Shown here: positions 53,887 through 62,976 of the stretch, piece after piece
Position numbering within the stretch: position 1 is the first letter of the stretch
Layout: every line of letters starts with the position of its first letter
NCBI GenBank assembly: GCA_024276075.1
Contig: JAJRXX010000076.1
Location: 17,667-81,666, forward strand
Direction: 5' to 3'
From: Planctomycetota bacterium
Lineage (GTDB): Bacteria > Planctomycetota > Phycisphaerae > Phycisphaerales > Phycisphaeraceae
DNA length: 64,000 nt
Position numbers and translations under genes: made by a program
The notes under the pieces: generated by a model
What the model was told of the DNA's origin: nothing
Databases searched by the model: none
What the model saw: the letters and a program-made list of their open reading frames with translations, nothing else

Positions 53887-55038
53887 ATGCATCATATCCT
53901 GGGCCAAACACGCGCCGTCGGTATCCTCCAGACCACGCTGCGTACAGATCGGCTCCACCACGCCTATATTTTTCATGGCCCCGCCGGTGTGGGAAAGTTC
54001 ACCACCGCCCGCGCCTTCGGGGCCGTCTTGCTGTGCCACCAGCCGAGCACCGATCCGTCGGGTCACATCACCGCCTGCGGCCGTTGTGATTCCTGCAAGC
54101 TGTTAGGACATGGCGACGCGTCTAAATCATCATCGACAAAAACAACCGACAGTGGCCCTACCGCTGTAGCCCACCCCGACTTCCATGTCGTAACCAAGGA
54201 GCTGGCCCGTTTCAGCGACAACGCCTCCATCCGCAATCGCAAACTCATGTCGATACCCGTTGAGGTCTTGCGCAGCGCCTTGATCGAGCCGGTCGCCCGC
54301 TCGGCCCAACTGGGACAGGCCAAGGTCTTCATCATCGACGAAGCGCATCTGCTCAACCCCACCGGACAGAACCTTCTACTCAAGACACTCGAAGAACCCC
54401 CGCCACGCACCTACATCATTCTCGTCACCGACAGCGAAGACCGACTTCTGACCACCATACGCAGCCGATGCCAGCGGATTGCATTCGTCCCGTTGTCTGA
54501 TCAACTCGTCGCACAGTGGCTCGACGACCAACCCGATCAGCTCGACTCCGATCACCGCGACTGGTTAATACGGTTTGCGTTGGGCTGTCCGGGTCGCGTG
54601 AGACTCGCGATTGATTACGACCTCTTTGTTTGGGCGCAGGCAGTGCTGCCCGCGCTAGAGCAGATGACCGAGGGCGCATTTCCCGCGCAACTGGGTCAGC
54701 AGATCGCACAGTTTATCGACGACTTCGCCAAGCGCTGGGTTAAGGACCACGACGGCAGTTCCAAGGAAGCCGCCAACCGCTTGGCCTCGGCGCTCATGGC
54801 AGGTGTCATCGCGGCACACGCTCGATCACGGATCGCCCAGATCGCTTCACAGTGCATCCCCGCTGACCCCGACGCTTCCCAAGCCCTGCTCGAACCCTGG
54901 CTCGGTGCCGTCGACGCACTGAGCGCCACGGAGCGTGAGTTGGCTACGAACGTCAACCTCTCGATCGTCGCCGATCATCTCGTGGCTATGCTTTACCAAA
55001 GCCTGAACGGTTTCAATTCCGCTACGATTAGCATGTAA
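53887..55038 (+). CDS. holB: DNA polymerase III delta-prime subunit
   Basis: The protein has 383 residues and the AAA+ clamp-loader fold. Walker A is GPAGVGKFTT at 31-40, with F38 in place of the usual R/T. A zinc-finger-like cluster C50, C64, C67, C70 is followed by an insertion rich in serine and threonine. Walker B-like IIDEAHLLNPTGQNLLLKTLEEPP and the SRCQR sensor region (TTIRSRCQRI) follow. The C-terminal helical domain (about 200-380) fits delta-prime or gamma/tau. The C-x-x-C pattern and overall length favour delta-prime. Confidence 0.9.
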   Translation: MHHILGQTRAVGILQTTLRTDRLHHAYIFHGPAGVGKFTTARAFGAVLLCHQPSTDPSGHITACGRCDSCKLLGHGDASKSSSTKTTDSGPTAVAHPDFHVVTKELARFSDNASIRNRKLMSIPVEVLRSALIEPVARSAQLGQAKVFIIDEAHLLNPTGQNLLLKTLEEPPPRTYIILVTDSEDRLLTTIRSRCQRIAFVPLSDQLVAQWLDDQPDQLDSDHRDWLIRFALGCPGRVRLAIDYDLFVWAQAVLPALEQMTEGAFPAQLGQQIAQFIDDFAKRWVKDHDGSSKEAANRLASALMAGVIAAHARSRIAQIASQCIPADPDASQALLEPWLGAVDALSATERELATNVNLSIVADHLVAMLYQSLNGFNSATISM

Positions 55039-55149
55039 GATGGGTCGCGGTGTTGGTATACAATTCTTTGTAACGCCACACACAGGCTACGGCCCCAGCC
55101 ATCCTGGCCCCCAACGGCAGCACTGCGGCGTTTATATGAGGCGCGATGC

Positions 55150-56595
55150 ATGACGTGGTCATGGCTGTTTATCTACGGCTTATTCACCTGGACCATTCGC
55201 GTGACCATGGTGATGGTCATCCTCCGCAGGCGCTTTGCGACCGCTACCGCACTGGCGTGGTTGAGCTTGGTTTTCATCCTGCCCGAACTGGGACTGATCG
55301 CCTACCTGCTGATCGGTGAGAACCGTCTGGGCCGTATCCGCAGCCGAATACACAAAGCCGTCGTCATGTCCATGCGCACCGATCAGCGGTTGGCGTATCT
55401 GCACGACCACGCTGTCTCACCGAAGATCGACCCCGCGCTGCAACCGGTCATCCGCCAAGCGGAGCATATCACCGGCATGCCCATTCTCGCTGACAACCGC
55501 GTCGAACTGCTGGGCGACACCGAGCAAACCATCGATCAACTCGTCGCCGACATCGACGCTGCCCAACACCACGTCCATCTCCTGTATTACATCTATCGAC
55601 CAGACGAGATGGGTCACCGCGTCGCCGAATCGTTGATCGCCGCCGCCGGGCGGGGTGTGCGATGTCGCCTGCTAGCCGATGCAGTGGGTTCACATCATTT
55701 ATTTGGCTTTCGAAACCGTCGCTTGGTCAAACGGATGCGACACCACGGCGTCGACGTGCGACGCATGCTGCCCGCGTCTCCGCTACGCAGAGGGTTGGCA
55801 AGGCTGGACCTGCGCAACCACCGCAAGCTGGCTGTGATCGATGGGCACACCGCCTACGCCGGCAGTCAAAACATCGTCAACCCGGACTACGGCCACCGCC
55901 GCGCGGGTCAATGGATCGATCTGACCGGCCGATTCACGGGACCGATCGTCGGCCAGTTACAAGAGGTCTTCCTCGAAGACTGGGCTTACGAAACGGACAT
56001 CACCATCGAGGGCCCCGACATATTCCCCTCTCTCGATCCCACCGGCACCACGCCCGCCCAAGCGGTGCCCACCGGACCTACACAGGAGTCCGTCACGCTC
56101 CTGCGCGTCATCCTCGCAGCGATCAACGCAGCACAACGCAAGATCATCATCACCAGCCCGTATCTGATCCCCGATGAGGCGACCATACTGGCGCTGGCTA
56201 TGGCCGCTGATCGAGGTGTCGAGGTAACCATCGTCGTGCCGTTGCGCAGCGACCATTTCCTGGTCTCCGCTGCAGGCCGTTATTATTTCGAGCCGCTGCT
56301 TGATGCCGGCGTGCGTATTTATCGATACGCACCGGGTCTGCTGCACGCCAAGACCATCACCGTCGACGACGCCTTTGCACTACTAGGGTCAAGCAATTTG
56401 GACGTCCGGTCCTTCTACCTCAACTTTGAGTTGAACATCCTTCTCTACGGCCAACAGGTCACACGCGAGGTGCGTTTCGCGCAGATGCGATACCTCGCCG
56501 AGTCCACCCCGATCGATGCCGACCTGTGGCGACGCCGACCGCAACCCCAACGATATCTTGACGCCGCTGCGGCGCTGTTGTCTCCGCTGCTTTAA
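55150..56595 (+). CDS. cls: Cardiolipin synthase (phospholipase D family)
   Basis: The protein has 481 residues. Two N-terminal membrane helices (about 3-25 and 32-55, ending LIGENRLGR) anchor it. The two PLD catalytic motifs are HRKLAVIDGHTAYAGSQN (about 225-245) and LHAKTITVDDAFALLGSSN (about 398-418). It condenses two phosphatidylglycerols to cardiolipin. The last 50 residues are typical. It begins after holB by 111 bases. The preceding GTG or other starts are not needed. Confidence 0.93.
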   Translation: MTWSWLFIYGLFTWTIRVTMVMVILRRRFATATALAWLSLVFILPELGLIAYLLIGENRLGRIRSRIHKAVVMSMRTDQRLAYLHDHAVSPKIDPALQPVIRQAEHITGMPILADNRVELLGDTEQTIDQLVADIDAAQHHVHLLYYIYRPDEMGHRVAESLIAAAGRGVRCRLLADAVGSHHLFGFRNRRLVKRMRHHGVDVRRMLPASPLRRGLARLDLRNHRKLAVIDGHTAYAGSQNIVNPDYGHRRAGQWIDLTGRFTGPIVGQLQEVFLEDWAYETDITIEGPDIFPSLDPTGTTPAQAVPTGPTQESVTLLRVILAAINAAQRKIIITSPYLIPDEATILALAMAADRGVEVTIVVPLRSDHFLVSAAGRYYFEPLLDAGVRIYRYAPGLLHAKTITVDDAFALLGSSNLDVRSFYLNFELNILLYGQQVTREVRFAQMRYLAESTPIDADLWRRRPQPQRYLDAAAALLSPLL

Positions 56596-56655
56596 TAACC
56601 CCAATTAACCTTCCGCCGCCACCCGCATCGTGGCCCCGAGGTATGCTGTGGTGTT

Positions 56656-57519
56656 ATGCACTACCGCATCATCGCAATCGATCTGGACGGCACACTGCTC
56701 GACCACCAGGGGCGCGTCAGCAAGGCTAATCTCAATGCTATCGTACGCGCCCAAGCCGCCGGCACCATGGTTGTGCCCTGCACGGGGCGCGCGTGGCGCG
56801 AGTCGCGGGCGGCGCTACGGCAACTGCCGATCGACGGGCACGGCGTGTTCGTCACAGGTGCCGTTGTCAGCGAAACCACCACCGGCCGTTCGCTGGACAT
56901 CGCGTTGATCGAGCCACACCTGACATTGGAACTGGTCCGGTTCCTCGAACACCTGCCCGAAGCAGTGCTCGTCTGCCGAGAGTCGCAGCAGGTTGGTCAC
57001 GACTACCTCGTCACGGGGCGAGGCTCGCTGACCGCCAACACCCAGTGGTGGTTCGAGTCCACCGGCGCCACCGTCCACTTCCAACAGGACCTGACCGCTG
57101 ATGATCTGCACCACACGCTGCGCGTCGGTATCGTCGCCGACGGCGCTCGCGTCCCGACGATCTGCGAGCAATTAGAACAGGCGTTTTCGACACGCATCAG
57201 CACCCATAGCTTCCCAGCGGTGAACCTGCCCGACCCCACGCAGAGCATTTACGTGCTGGAGGTGTTCGCCTCGGGCGTCGACAAGTGGCGCGGCTTGCAA
57301 TGGGTCGCCCACCAAACGAGCACGCCTGCCGACCAGATTGCCGCCATTGGGGATCAGGTCAACGACCTGGCGATGATCCGCTCCGCCGGCTGCGGCATCG
57401 CCATGACAAACGCCAGCCAACCCGTCAAAGACGCCGCTGACCATATCACTCTTAGCTGCGACCAGGACGGGGTGGCGCACGCCATCGACCAATTGCTAGC
57501 GGGTAATTGGAAAATTTGA
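56656..57519 (+). CDS. HAD-superfamily phosphatase (Cof-type)
   Basis: The protein has 287 residues and the HAD type IIB (Cof) fold. The nucleophile is D9 with D11 (IIAIDLDGTLLD), motif II is VVPCTGRAW, and motif III/IV is AIGDQVNDLAMIRSAGCGIAMTNA near residues 235-260. The cap domain is in the middle. The substrate cannot be told from sequence; Cof-type enzymes act on sugar phosphates, FMN or thiamine intermediates. It is encoded 60 bases after cardiolipin synthase. Confidence 0.9.
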   Translation: MHYRIIAIDLDGTLLDHQGRVSKANLNAIVRAQAAGTMVVPCTGRAWRESRAALRQLPIDGHGVFVTGAVVSETTTGRSLDIALIEPHLTLELVRFLEHLPEAVLVCRESQQVGHDYLVTGRGSLTANTQWWFESTGATVHFQQDLTADDLHHTLRVGIVADGARVPTICEQLEQAFSTRISTHSFPAVNLPDPTQSIYVLEVFASGVDKWRGLQWVAHQTSTPADQIAAIGDQVNDLAMIRSAGCGIAMTNASQPVKDAADHITLSCDQDGVAHAIDQLLAGNWKI

Positions 57520-57734
57520 CTTGTCTTTATCCCGTGGTATACATAAGCATATCTTATTAGCCGATAGCTATATACAGCAATAACTCGTCCAAGCCTCCTA
57601 TTCATTCTACGCAAAGGCGTTTGTTAATTTGAAGGCTTCCAAAGCTTTGTCGATGCACGATTCTCACCACAGATCGCTGTAGAGCCGTAGAGCGGCAACA
57701 CAACCCGTTCCTGTTCATATTTAGGAGCCAAAAA

Positions 57735-58892
57735 ATGGCACGCAAAGCACACAAAGCGAAGATGGATAAGGTCGTAGACGAGTTAAAAGAGGTATTGGAA
57801 GGCAGGCGCGACCCGTTCGGCACCAACGAACGCAAGGGGATTTTGTACGTCCTGTCGCACTGCAAAACGTCGATGTCTCCATCCAACACGCCCGCTTTGA
57901 TTAATAGCGTTGCCAGCACTGGATCGAGCTTTGAAGCGGGGGGACGCACGGCGGCGGAGTTGCTCAAAGGGAATCAATCGGCCGCGAAAACCTGGTCGAG
58001 TGGAAAAAGCCAGTCGTCGACTTACGGGAAAGCGATGAAAACGGTCATTAAAAAGATTAAGGATTTCGTCACGTGGCTGATCAAGAAGTTGGGGGGTGGT
58101 CCGTGGGCGCAGGGCATCATCAATGGTCTGCCTCAAATGATCAAAGCCATATTCGGGGGCATCCTGGCCAACATCACGGGTGTATACAATATTGGCAAAG
58201 GGTTGAAGGGTGCCTACAAAGCGGGCAAATCCTATTACTCGACGCGCAAGTTCTCCGATGAGATCAAGAGCGGCCACCCGAAGACCATCATCGAAGGTGT
58301 GCGCAAGCAGATCAAAGACAGCGGTTGGGGTAGTTTCAGAGATGCGGTCAAAGCGGGGGCCATGATGGGCGTTGCTGCGCTCAACCCGGTGGTCGCGACG
58401 TTCGTCGGGGTTCTTACCAGCGCCTTTTCCTTTTTCAAGGACTTGGTTCACCGGTTCAAGGAGACGCACAAGCTCACCGAAGTCTTTACTAAAGCACGCG
58501 AACTGCTCAGGACCGGGCTTCACCGCAAACCCGCCAAATTCCAAAAATGGTTCCTCGAAACGATCAAGGATATGCCGATTCTTTCTTCCTATTTCCTGAC
58601 CATGCCTCTGACCGGCAGCTACTACGGGTTCCTCGCCGTGGTATCGTACGACGGGTCTAAGAAGAGCATGAAACAGCTCGAGCGCAACTACCTTGTGTTC
58701 AATGACGTCAAGAAGTGGGCCAGTAAATTTGTCAAGGGTCACGCGATCAAAATTTGGAGCGACGACGCCATCGTCAACCATTCACTGAAAACCGCCCGGC
58801 AGGAGAACAGCTTCGCTCATAACACAAGGGGCGTCCTTAAGTCAAGGCTAAAAACAACGATATTGCAAACAATCGAGTTGGCAGCCTCATAA
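57735..58892 (+). CDS. Hypothetical protein with membrane-active-looking segments
   Basis: The protein has 385 residues. It has no signal peptide and begins with a very basic MARKAHKAKMDK. The region 95-240 is lysine-rich with glycine-rich, hydrophobic patches (WAQGIINGLPQMIKAIFGGI, KGLKGAYKAGKSYYS, AVKAGAMMGVAALNPVVATF). These could form amphipathic or membrane-inserting helices. A second hydrophobic patch is near 290-310. I do not recognise a family. AGGAG lies well before ATG 57735. It stands alone, with a 215-base A+T-rich leader and convergent small genes afterwards. It could be a secreted effector or toxin-like protein, but this is speculation. Confidence 0.7.
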   Translation: MARKAHKAKMDKVVDELKEVLEGRRDPFGTNERKGILYVLSHCKTSMSPSNTPALINSVASTGSSFEAGGRTAAELLKGNQSAAKTWSSGKSQSSTYGKAMKTVIKKIKDFVTWLIKKLGGGPWAQGIINGLPQMIKAIFGGILANITGVYNIGKGLKGAYKAGKSYYSTRKFSDEIKSGHPKTIIEGVRKQIKDSGWGSFRDAVKAGAMMGVAALNPVVATFVGVLTSAFSFFKDLVHRFKETHKLTEVFTKARELLRTGLHRKPAKFQKWFLETIKDMPILSSYFLTMPLTGSYYGFLAVVSYDGSKKSMKQLERNYLVFNDVKKWASKFVKGHAIKIWSDDAIVNHSLKTARQENSFAHNTRGVLKSRLKTTILQTIELAAS

Positions 58893-58920
58893 GCCCATTG
58901 ATCATCCATCACACCCGGCT

Positions 58921-59085
58921 TCACCACTGCTGGCTCTGCTCGAGTTCGTAGTCGATCGTGTTCTGCACCGCCTGTGCGCCGGACTGGATATCCTGGCCGA
59001 TTCCCTTGACCGTGTTGCAGCCCACCAGGGTTGCCAGGCACAGGGCCACCGTAGCCAGCAGCACCACCGTTTTCCTGATCGTCAT
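58921..59085 (-). CDS. Entericidin-like lipoprotein
   Basis: The gene encodes 54 residues. A signal peptide (MTIRKTVVLLATVALCLATL) ends in a lipobox, LVGC, with the lipid on C23. The mature part, NTVKGIGQDIQSGAQAVQNT, is the characteristic entericidin pattern (GC-N-T-V-x-G-x-G-x-D-I). Entericidins are small membrane lipoproteins; in Enterobacteria the EcnA/B pair is a toxin/antidote pair linked to programmed lysis. Here a single gene is present. GGAGA lies nine bases before the ATG at 59085. Confidence 0.85.
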   Translation of the reverse strand: MTIRKTVVLLATVALCLATLVGCNTVKGIGQDIQSGAQAVQNTIDYELEQSQQW

Positions 59086-59216
59086 TGTTTGGTCTCCCTA
59101 GGCTAGCCCCCATACCCGCTCTATATCGGCCATCCACCCCGATAGTCCACAACGATCCCCCACCACCACCACGAACACCAGTCGGCCCCGCTGCCACAAC
59201 ACCGCTATCACCGGTA

Positions 59217-59324
59217 TAATCCCAATCAAGGTTAACACTTGCGTGTGACCTTCGAACACGGTAGTTGTGCCTACAGTCACCTATGCCACCTCCGACGCGC
59301 AAGAAATAATCGCAATATATATAA
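59217..59324 (-). repeat. R1 interspersed element, copy E (diverged), ending in the dut start codon
   Basis: In minus orientation it starts TTATATATATTGCGATTA, a diverged palindrome, and ends CCTTGATTGGGATTA. The inner match is CTTGCGCGTCGGAG and GGTGTTCGAAGGT-type blocks. On the plus strand its terminus TATATAA gives the A of the dut ATG at 59324. Length 108 bp fits the other copies. Confidence 0.6.
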
Positions 59325-59821
59325 TGACGGCCATGCCCCCCACCACCGAAACCGCCGAAACTGCCATTGTCACCGTCGACGTGCGGATCCGGCGGCTGCC
59401 TGGACACGACGACCTGCCCCTGCCCAGCTACCAGACCGAGCATGCCGCGGGTATGGACCTACACGCCGCGGCACCCGCGGACGACCCGATCGTCGTCGAG
59501 CCGGGCCAGATCGCCATGGTCCCGTGCGGGTTCGCCATTGCCATACCCATCGGCTACGAGGCACAGATTCGGCCCCGTTCGGGCCTAGCCGCCAAGCACG
59601 GCCTGTCCATGCCCAACACGCCGGGCACCATCGACCCCGACTACCGCGGACAGGTCTACGTCCCGCTGATCAACAAGAGCGCTCGGCCGTTCATCGTCAC
59701 CCGCAGGATGCGTATCGCCCAAATGTTCATAAAACCTGTCCCCCGCACGCGCTGGGTCGAAGTGGACGAACTGCCGGACACCGCACGCGGCGAAGGCGGA
59801 TTCGGCCACACCGGGCAGTGA
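59324..59821 (+). CDS. dut: dUTP diphosphatase
   Basis: The protein has 165 residues and hydrolyses dUTP to dUMP, keeping uracil out of DNA. The five dUTPase motifs are AGMDLHAA (1), [11 protein letters not shown] (2), [19 protein letters not shown] (3), [12 protein letters not shown] (4) and [10 protein letters not shown] (5). The start is ATG 59324 (MTAMPPT) or 59333 (MPPTTET); neither has a good Shine-Dalgarno sequence. The start region coincides with an R1 element, so a repeat has probably moved into or replaced the original upstream region. Confidence 0.93.
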   Translation: MTAMPPTTETAETAIVTVDVRIRRLPGHDDLPLPSYQTEHAAGMDLHAAAPADDPIVVEPGQIAMVPCGFAIAIPIGYEAQIRPRSGLAAKHGLSMPNTPGTIDPDYRGQVYVPLINKSARPFIVTRRMRIAQMFIKPVPRTRWVEVDELPDTARGEGGFGHTGQ

Positions 59822-60108
59822 GCAGACACAATAAAACGCATCGCGTGCCCCCTGTGCCAAATACTGCAGCCTAATGGCCTCACGAGCGTGACCCGAAAGG
59901 CTTCGGTCATTCTCTAACAAACGTCAATCACTACATTTATTCGTTAATCGGCTGTTGGTGCTGGATATATCTTTTACGGCTAGACGTGTGTCTATGCCGA
60001 TCTTTTCAAATTGCAGGCGCGATTGTCGTGCCCGACCTCGGCGGTGTCCATGCGTGCCGAGGGACAAGCTGAAACCTTCGTTTACGAAGCATCGAACACG
60101 AGCAGTAT

Positions 60109-62739
60109 ATGGCTAAGAGAAAGTACCGACGCTCTAGATCACCGGGTATGGACCACCTCACGCTGCTGCGCTACCTGGCGTGGGCGCTGCTGGCGGGGGG
60201 CTGGCTGCTGGCCACCGCTTCGCTCGCTAGCTACGACCCCGCGGACTGGCCCGGGCACGCTGTGGCACCGCACAACCTCAAGACACTCAACTGGGTCGGG
60301 CCCATCGGCGCACTGATCGCACACAAGCTCTACCTCATGGCTGGGCCTGGCATCTGGGTCGCCATGACCGGTTGGCTAATCTTCCTCGTCGCTAAAGCCG
60401 CAGCTAAAAAAGTTACCCAACCCGTCCTGCGCGTGATCGGTCTGGTCATCATGACACTGACCACCAGCGCGATGGTCGGTCTGGGGGTGCCTCGGCTGTT
60501 TGAGTCGGCTGCGGAGCGTCCCGAAGGTGTGGGCGGACTGGTGGCTATCTTCATCAACCACCAACTGACCGCTCGCTTTGGGTTGCTGGGGTCCTCGATC
60601 ATCCTCATCGTCGCGTTCTGGGTCGGCGCTATCCTGCTAGCGGATCGGGTGGTCATGGCTGTGCCCAACGCTATCGCACGAATCTGCCACGCGGTTATGA
60701 ATTTACGTATCCCGCGTCCCGTGTTGGTCGGACGGCTACCGGCACTGGCGACCGCGATGGTCAGCGTCGTCTGGCACAAAGCAGCGTCCGCGCGCACCAC
60801 CATACGGCCCCGGCCACACGACCTCGATGACTTCGACCAAGACACCGGCGACATCGACCTGCCTCGTAGCACGCGCGGCCGACACACGGCAATTGAAGAA
60901 GACGAATACGAGGAAGATATTGAGGAAGACGACGACACCGTCGAAGCTGAACTCGACGACGATATCGAAGACGACGGCGCCCCTGGTGCCGACGCGCCGG
61001 GTGCATATGTAGCCTCTCGCAGGGCATTTGACCCCGAAGCGCTGCGTGCCAAGATCAAGCAGTTACCGATTAATTTTGCACCCAAGCCCGCAACCGGAAC
61101 ACTTGGTGCTGCACGCGAGATCGACCTATCGGGGTACCGCTTCCCGAGCCTCGATCTGTTGGAACCACCCGAGTCGAACTTCACCGAGGAGATGGAACTG
61201 ATCGTCCGCGACCAGGCTGTCGGGCTTGAAAGCGCCATGCAGCAGTACCGCATCGACGGCGAGGTGGTGGGCATTGACTCCGGGCCGGTGATCACGCTCT
61301 ACGAAGTCCGCTTGGCACCGGGTACCAAAGTCTCACGGCTATCGGTCGTGTCCTCGGACTTGGCCCGCGCACTCAAGGCACAAAACATCCGCATCGTGCC
61401 CAACATGGCTGGCAAGGACACCGTCGGCATCGAGGTGCCGAACCTGAAAAAGGAACGTGTCCGGCTCAACGAACTGATGACCGCCAAGCCCGATGCCATA
61501 CACCGCATGAAGCTGCCGATGTTCTTGGGCAAAGACGCTTCGGGTAATCCGCAGATCGCCGACCTCGCCACGATGCCGCACATGCTCATCGCCGGCACCA
61601 CCGGGTCGGGGAAGTCGGTCTGCATCAACAGCATCATCATGTCGTTCCTGTTCGCCAAACGTCCCGACGAACTCAAGCTCGTGCTGGTCGACCCGAAGAT
61701 GGTCGAGCTGAGCATGTTTAAGGACATCCCGCACCTGATGTGTCCGGTCGTCACCGAGATGGGCCGAGCGACCGCGATCCTCGAGTGGGCGACCACGAAG
61801 ATGGACGAGCGCTACGAGCTGCTCGCCGAAGCGGGTGTGCGCGACATCGACGGGTACAACAACCTTAAATGGGAAGACCTCAAGGAACGGTTCGAGCCCG
61901 CCAACGAAGCCGAGGAGGCACGCATCCCCAAGAAGCTGCCGTACCTGGTCTTCGTCATCGACGAGCTAGCCGACCTGATGATCACGAACAAGGAAGTCGA
62001 GGGCTTCATCGTGCGCATCGCGCAGAAAGCACGGGCGGTGGGCATCCACCTGATCCTGGCGACGCAACGCCCACAAGCGAACGTCGTCACCGGGCTGATC
62101 AAGTCGAACATGCCGTGTCGCGTGTCGTTTAAGGTGGCCTCGGGTATGGACTCGCGCATCGTGCTCGACCAGAAGGGCGCCGAGCTGCTTTTGGGGCAAG
62201 GTGACATGCTCTTCCTAAGCCCACGCACGAGCAAGCTCACCCGCGCACAGGGCACACTCGTCGACGACGTGGAGATCAGGCGCGTTGTTAAATTCCTCAA
62301 AACCGTTTCGAAGCAGAGTTTCGAACCTCAGCTCATGCAGATCCGATCCGCTGGCAGCAACCTCGACGAAGACACAGACCGCGACCCGCTGTTTGACGAC
62401 GCGGTGCGCGTCGTCCTCGAATCTCAGCGTGGCTCCGTCTCGCTGCTGCAACGACGCTTGACAGTGGGTTACTCCCGCGCATCGCGCCTGATCGAGCAGA
62501 TCGCAGCGGCGGGCATCATCGGCGAGTACAAAGGCTCGCAGGCACGCGAGGTCAACATGACACTCGAGGAATGGGACGCGATCAAAGCTCAAGCCGAGGC
62601 CGACGCCACGCAGACCATCGTTGAGCCTGAAGAAGAAATCGAAGACGAAGAAGAGTACGAATACGTCGATGAAACGGATGGCGAACTAGAAGAAGAGGAA
62701 GACGAAGAACACGAAGAGGAGGAGGAGGAGGAGGATTGA
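60109..62739 (+). CDS. ftsK: DNA translocase FtsK
   Basis: The protein has 876 residues. The N-terminal domain has four membrane helices (about 20-40, 63-82, 92-130, 150-200). An acidic linker (about 245-305) replaces the usual long proline/glutamine linker. The motor domain follows: Walker A GTTGSGKS at 496-503, Walker B LVFVIDELADLMI, and ATQRPQANVVTGLIKSN. The C-terminal gamma winged helix is present (VTVGYSRASRLIEQI-like RLTVGYSRASRL). An additional acidic tail of about 40 residues, rich in glutamate, extends past gamma. FtsK pumps DNA at the septum and activates XerCD at dif. The start is at ATG 60109. Confidence 0.95.
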   Translation: MAKRKYRRSRSPGMDHLTLLRYLAWALLAGGWLLATASLASYDPADWPGHAVAPHNLKTLNWVGPIGALIAHKLYLMAGPGIWVAMTGWLIFLVAKAAAKKVTQPVLRVIGLVIMTLTTSAMVGLGVPRLFESAAERPEGVGGLVAIFINHQLTARFGLLGSSIILIVAFWVGAILLADRVVMAVPNAIARICHAVMNLRIPRPVLVGRLPALATAMVSVVWHKAASARTTIRPRPHDLDDFDQDTGDIDLPRSTRGRHTAIEEDEYEEDIEEDDDTVEAELDDDIEDDGAPGADAPGAYVASRRAFDPEALRAKIKQLPINFAPKPATGTLGAAREIDLSGYRFPSLDLLEPPESNFTEEMELIVRDQAVGLESAMQQYRIDGEVVGIDSGPVITLYEVRLAPGTKVSRLSVVSSDLARALKAQNIRIVPNMAGKDTVGIEVPNLKKERVRLNELMTAKPDAIHRMKLPMFLGKDASGNPQIADLATMPHMLIAGTTGSGKSVCINSIIMSFLFAKRPDELKLVLVDPKMVELSMFKDIPHLMCPVVTEMGRATAILEWATTKMDERYELLAEAGVRDIDGYNNLKWEDLKERFEPANEAEEARIPKKLPYLVFVIDELADLMITNKEVEGFIVRIAQKARAVGIHLILATQRPQANVVTGLIKSNMPCRVSFKVASGMDSRIVLDQKGAELLLGQGDMLFLSPRTSKLTRAQGTLVDDVEIRRVVKFLKTVSKQSFEPQLMQIRSAGSNLDEDTDRDPLFDDAVRVVLESQRGSVSLLQRRLTVGYSRASRLIEQIAAAGIIGEYKGSQAREVNMTLEEWDAIKAQAEADATQTIVEPEEEIEDEEEYEYVDETDGELEEEEDEEHEEEEEEED

Positions 62740-62976
62740 GTCGCTCCCCCGTACCCCGCCCCTCAACGCAGCTCGCCCGCCTAAACCTCACGACATTAGC
62801 CGCCCGACCTGCTAGCATATTACTTTCAAGGTGCTTCCACAGCGTCGGGTAGTATCATCTGCCTTGACACCGCTACCCGCCCCGGCACCATGATTTTGGA
62901 ATATTTAAGCCCTTTAGACGGTACACTCCGGCAGTCAAAAGATTGTCCAAAGCCACGAATTAAATAGGAGCAAGCC

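Noticed and set aside
53692..54066. Minus-strand frame overlapping the start of holB
   Set aside because: It covers an intrinsic terminator and the holB Walker A region in antisense; no ribosome binding site.
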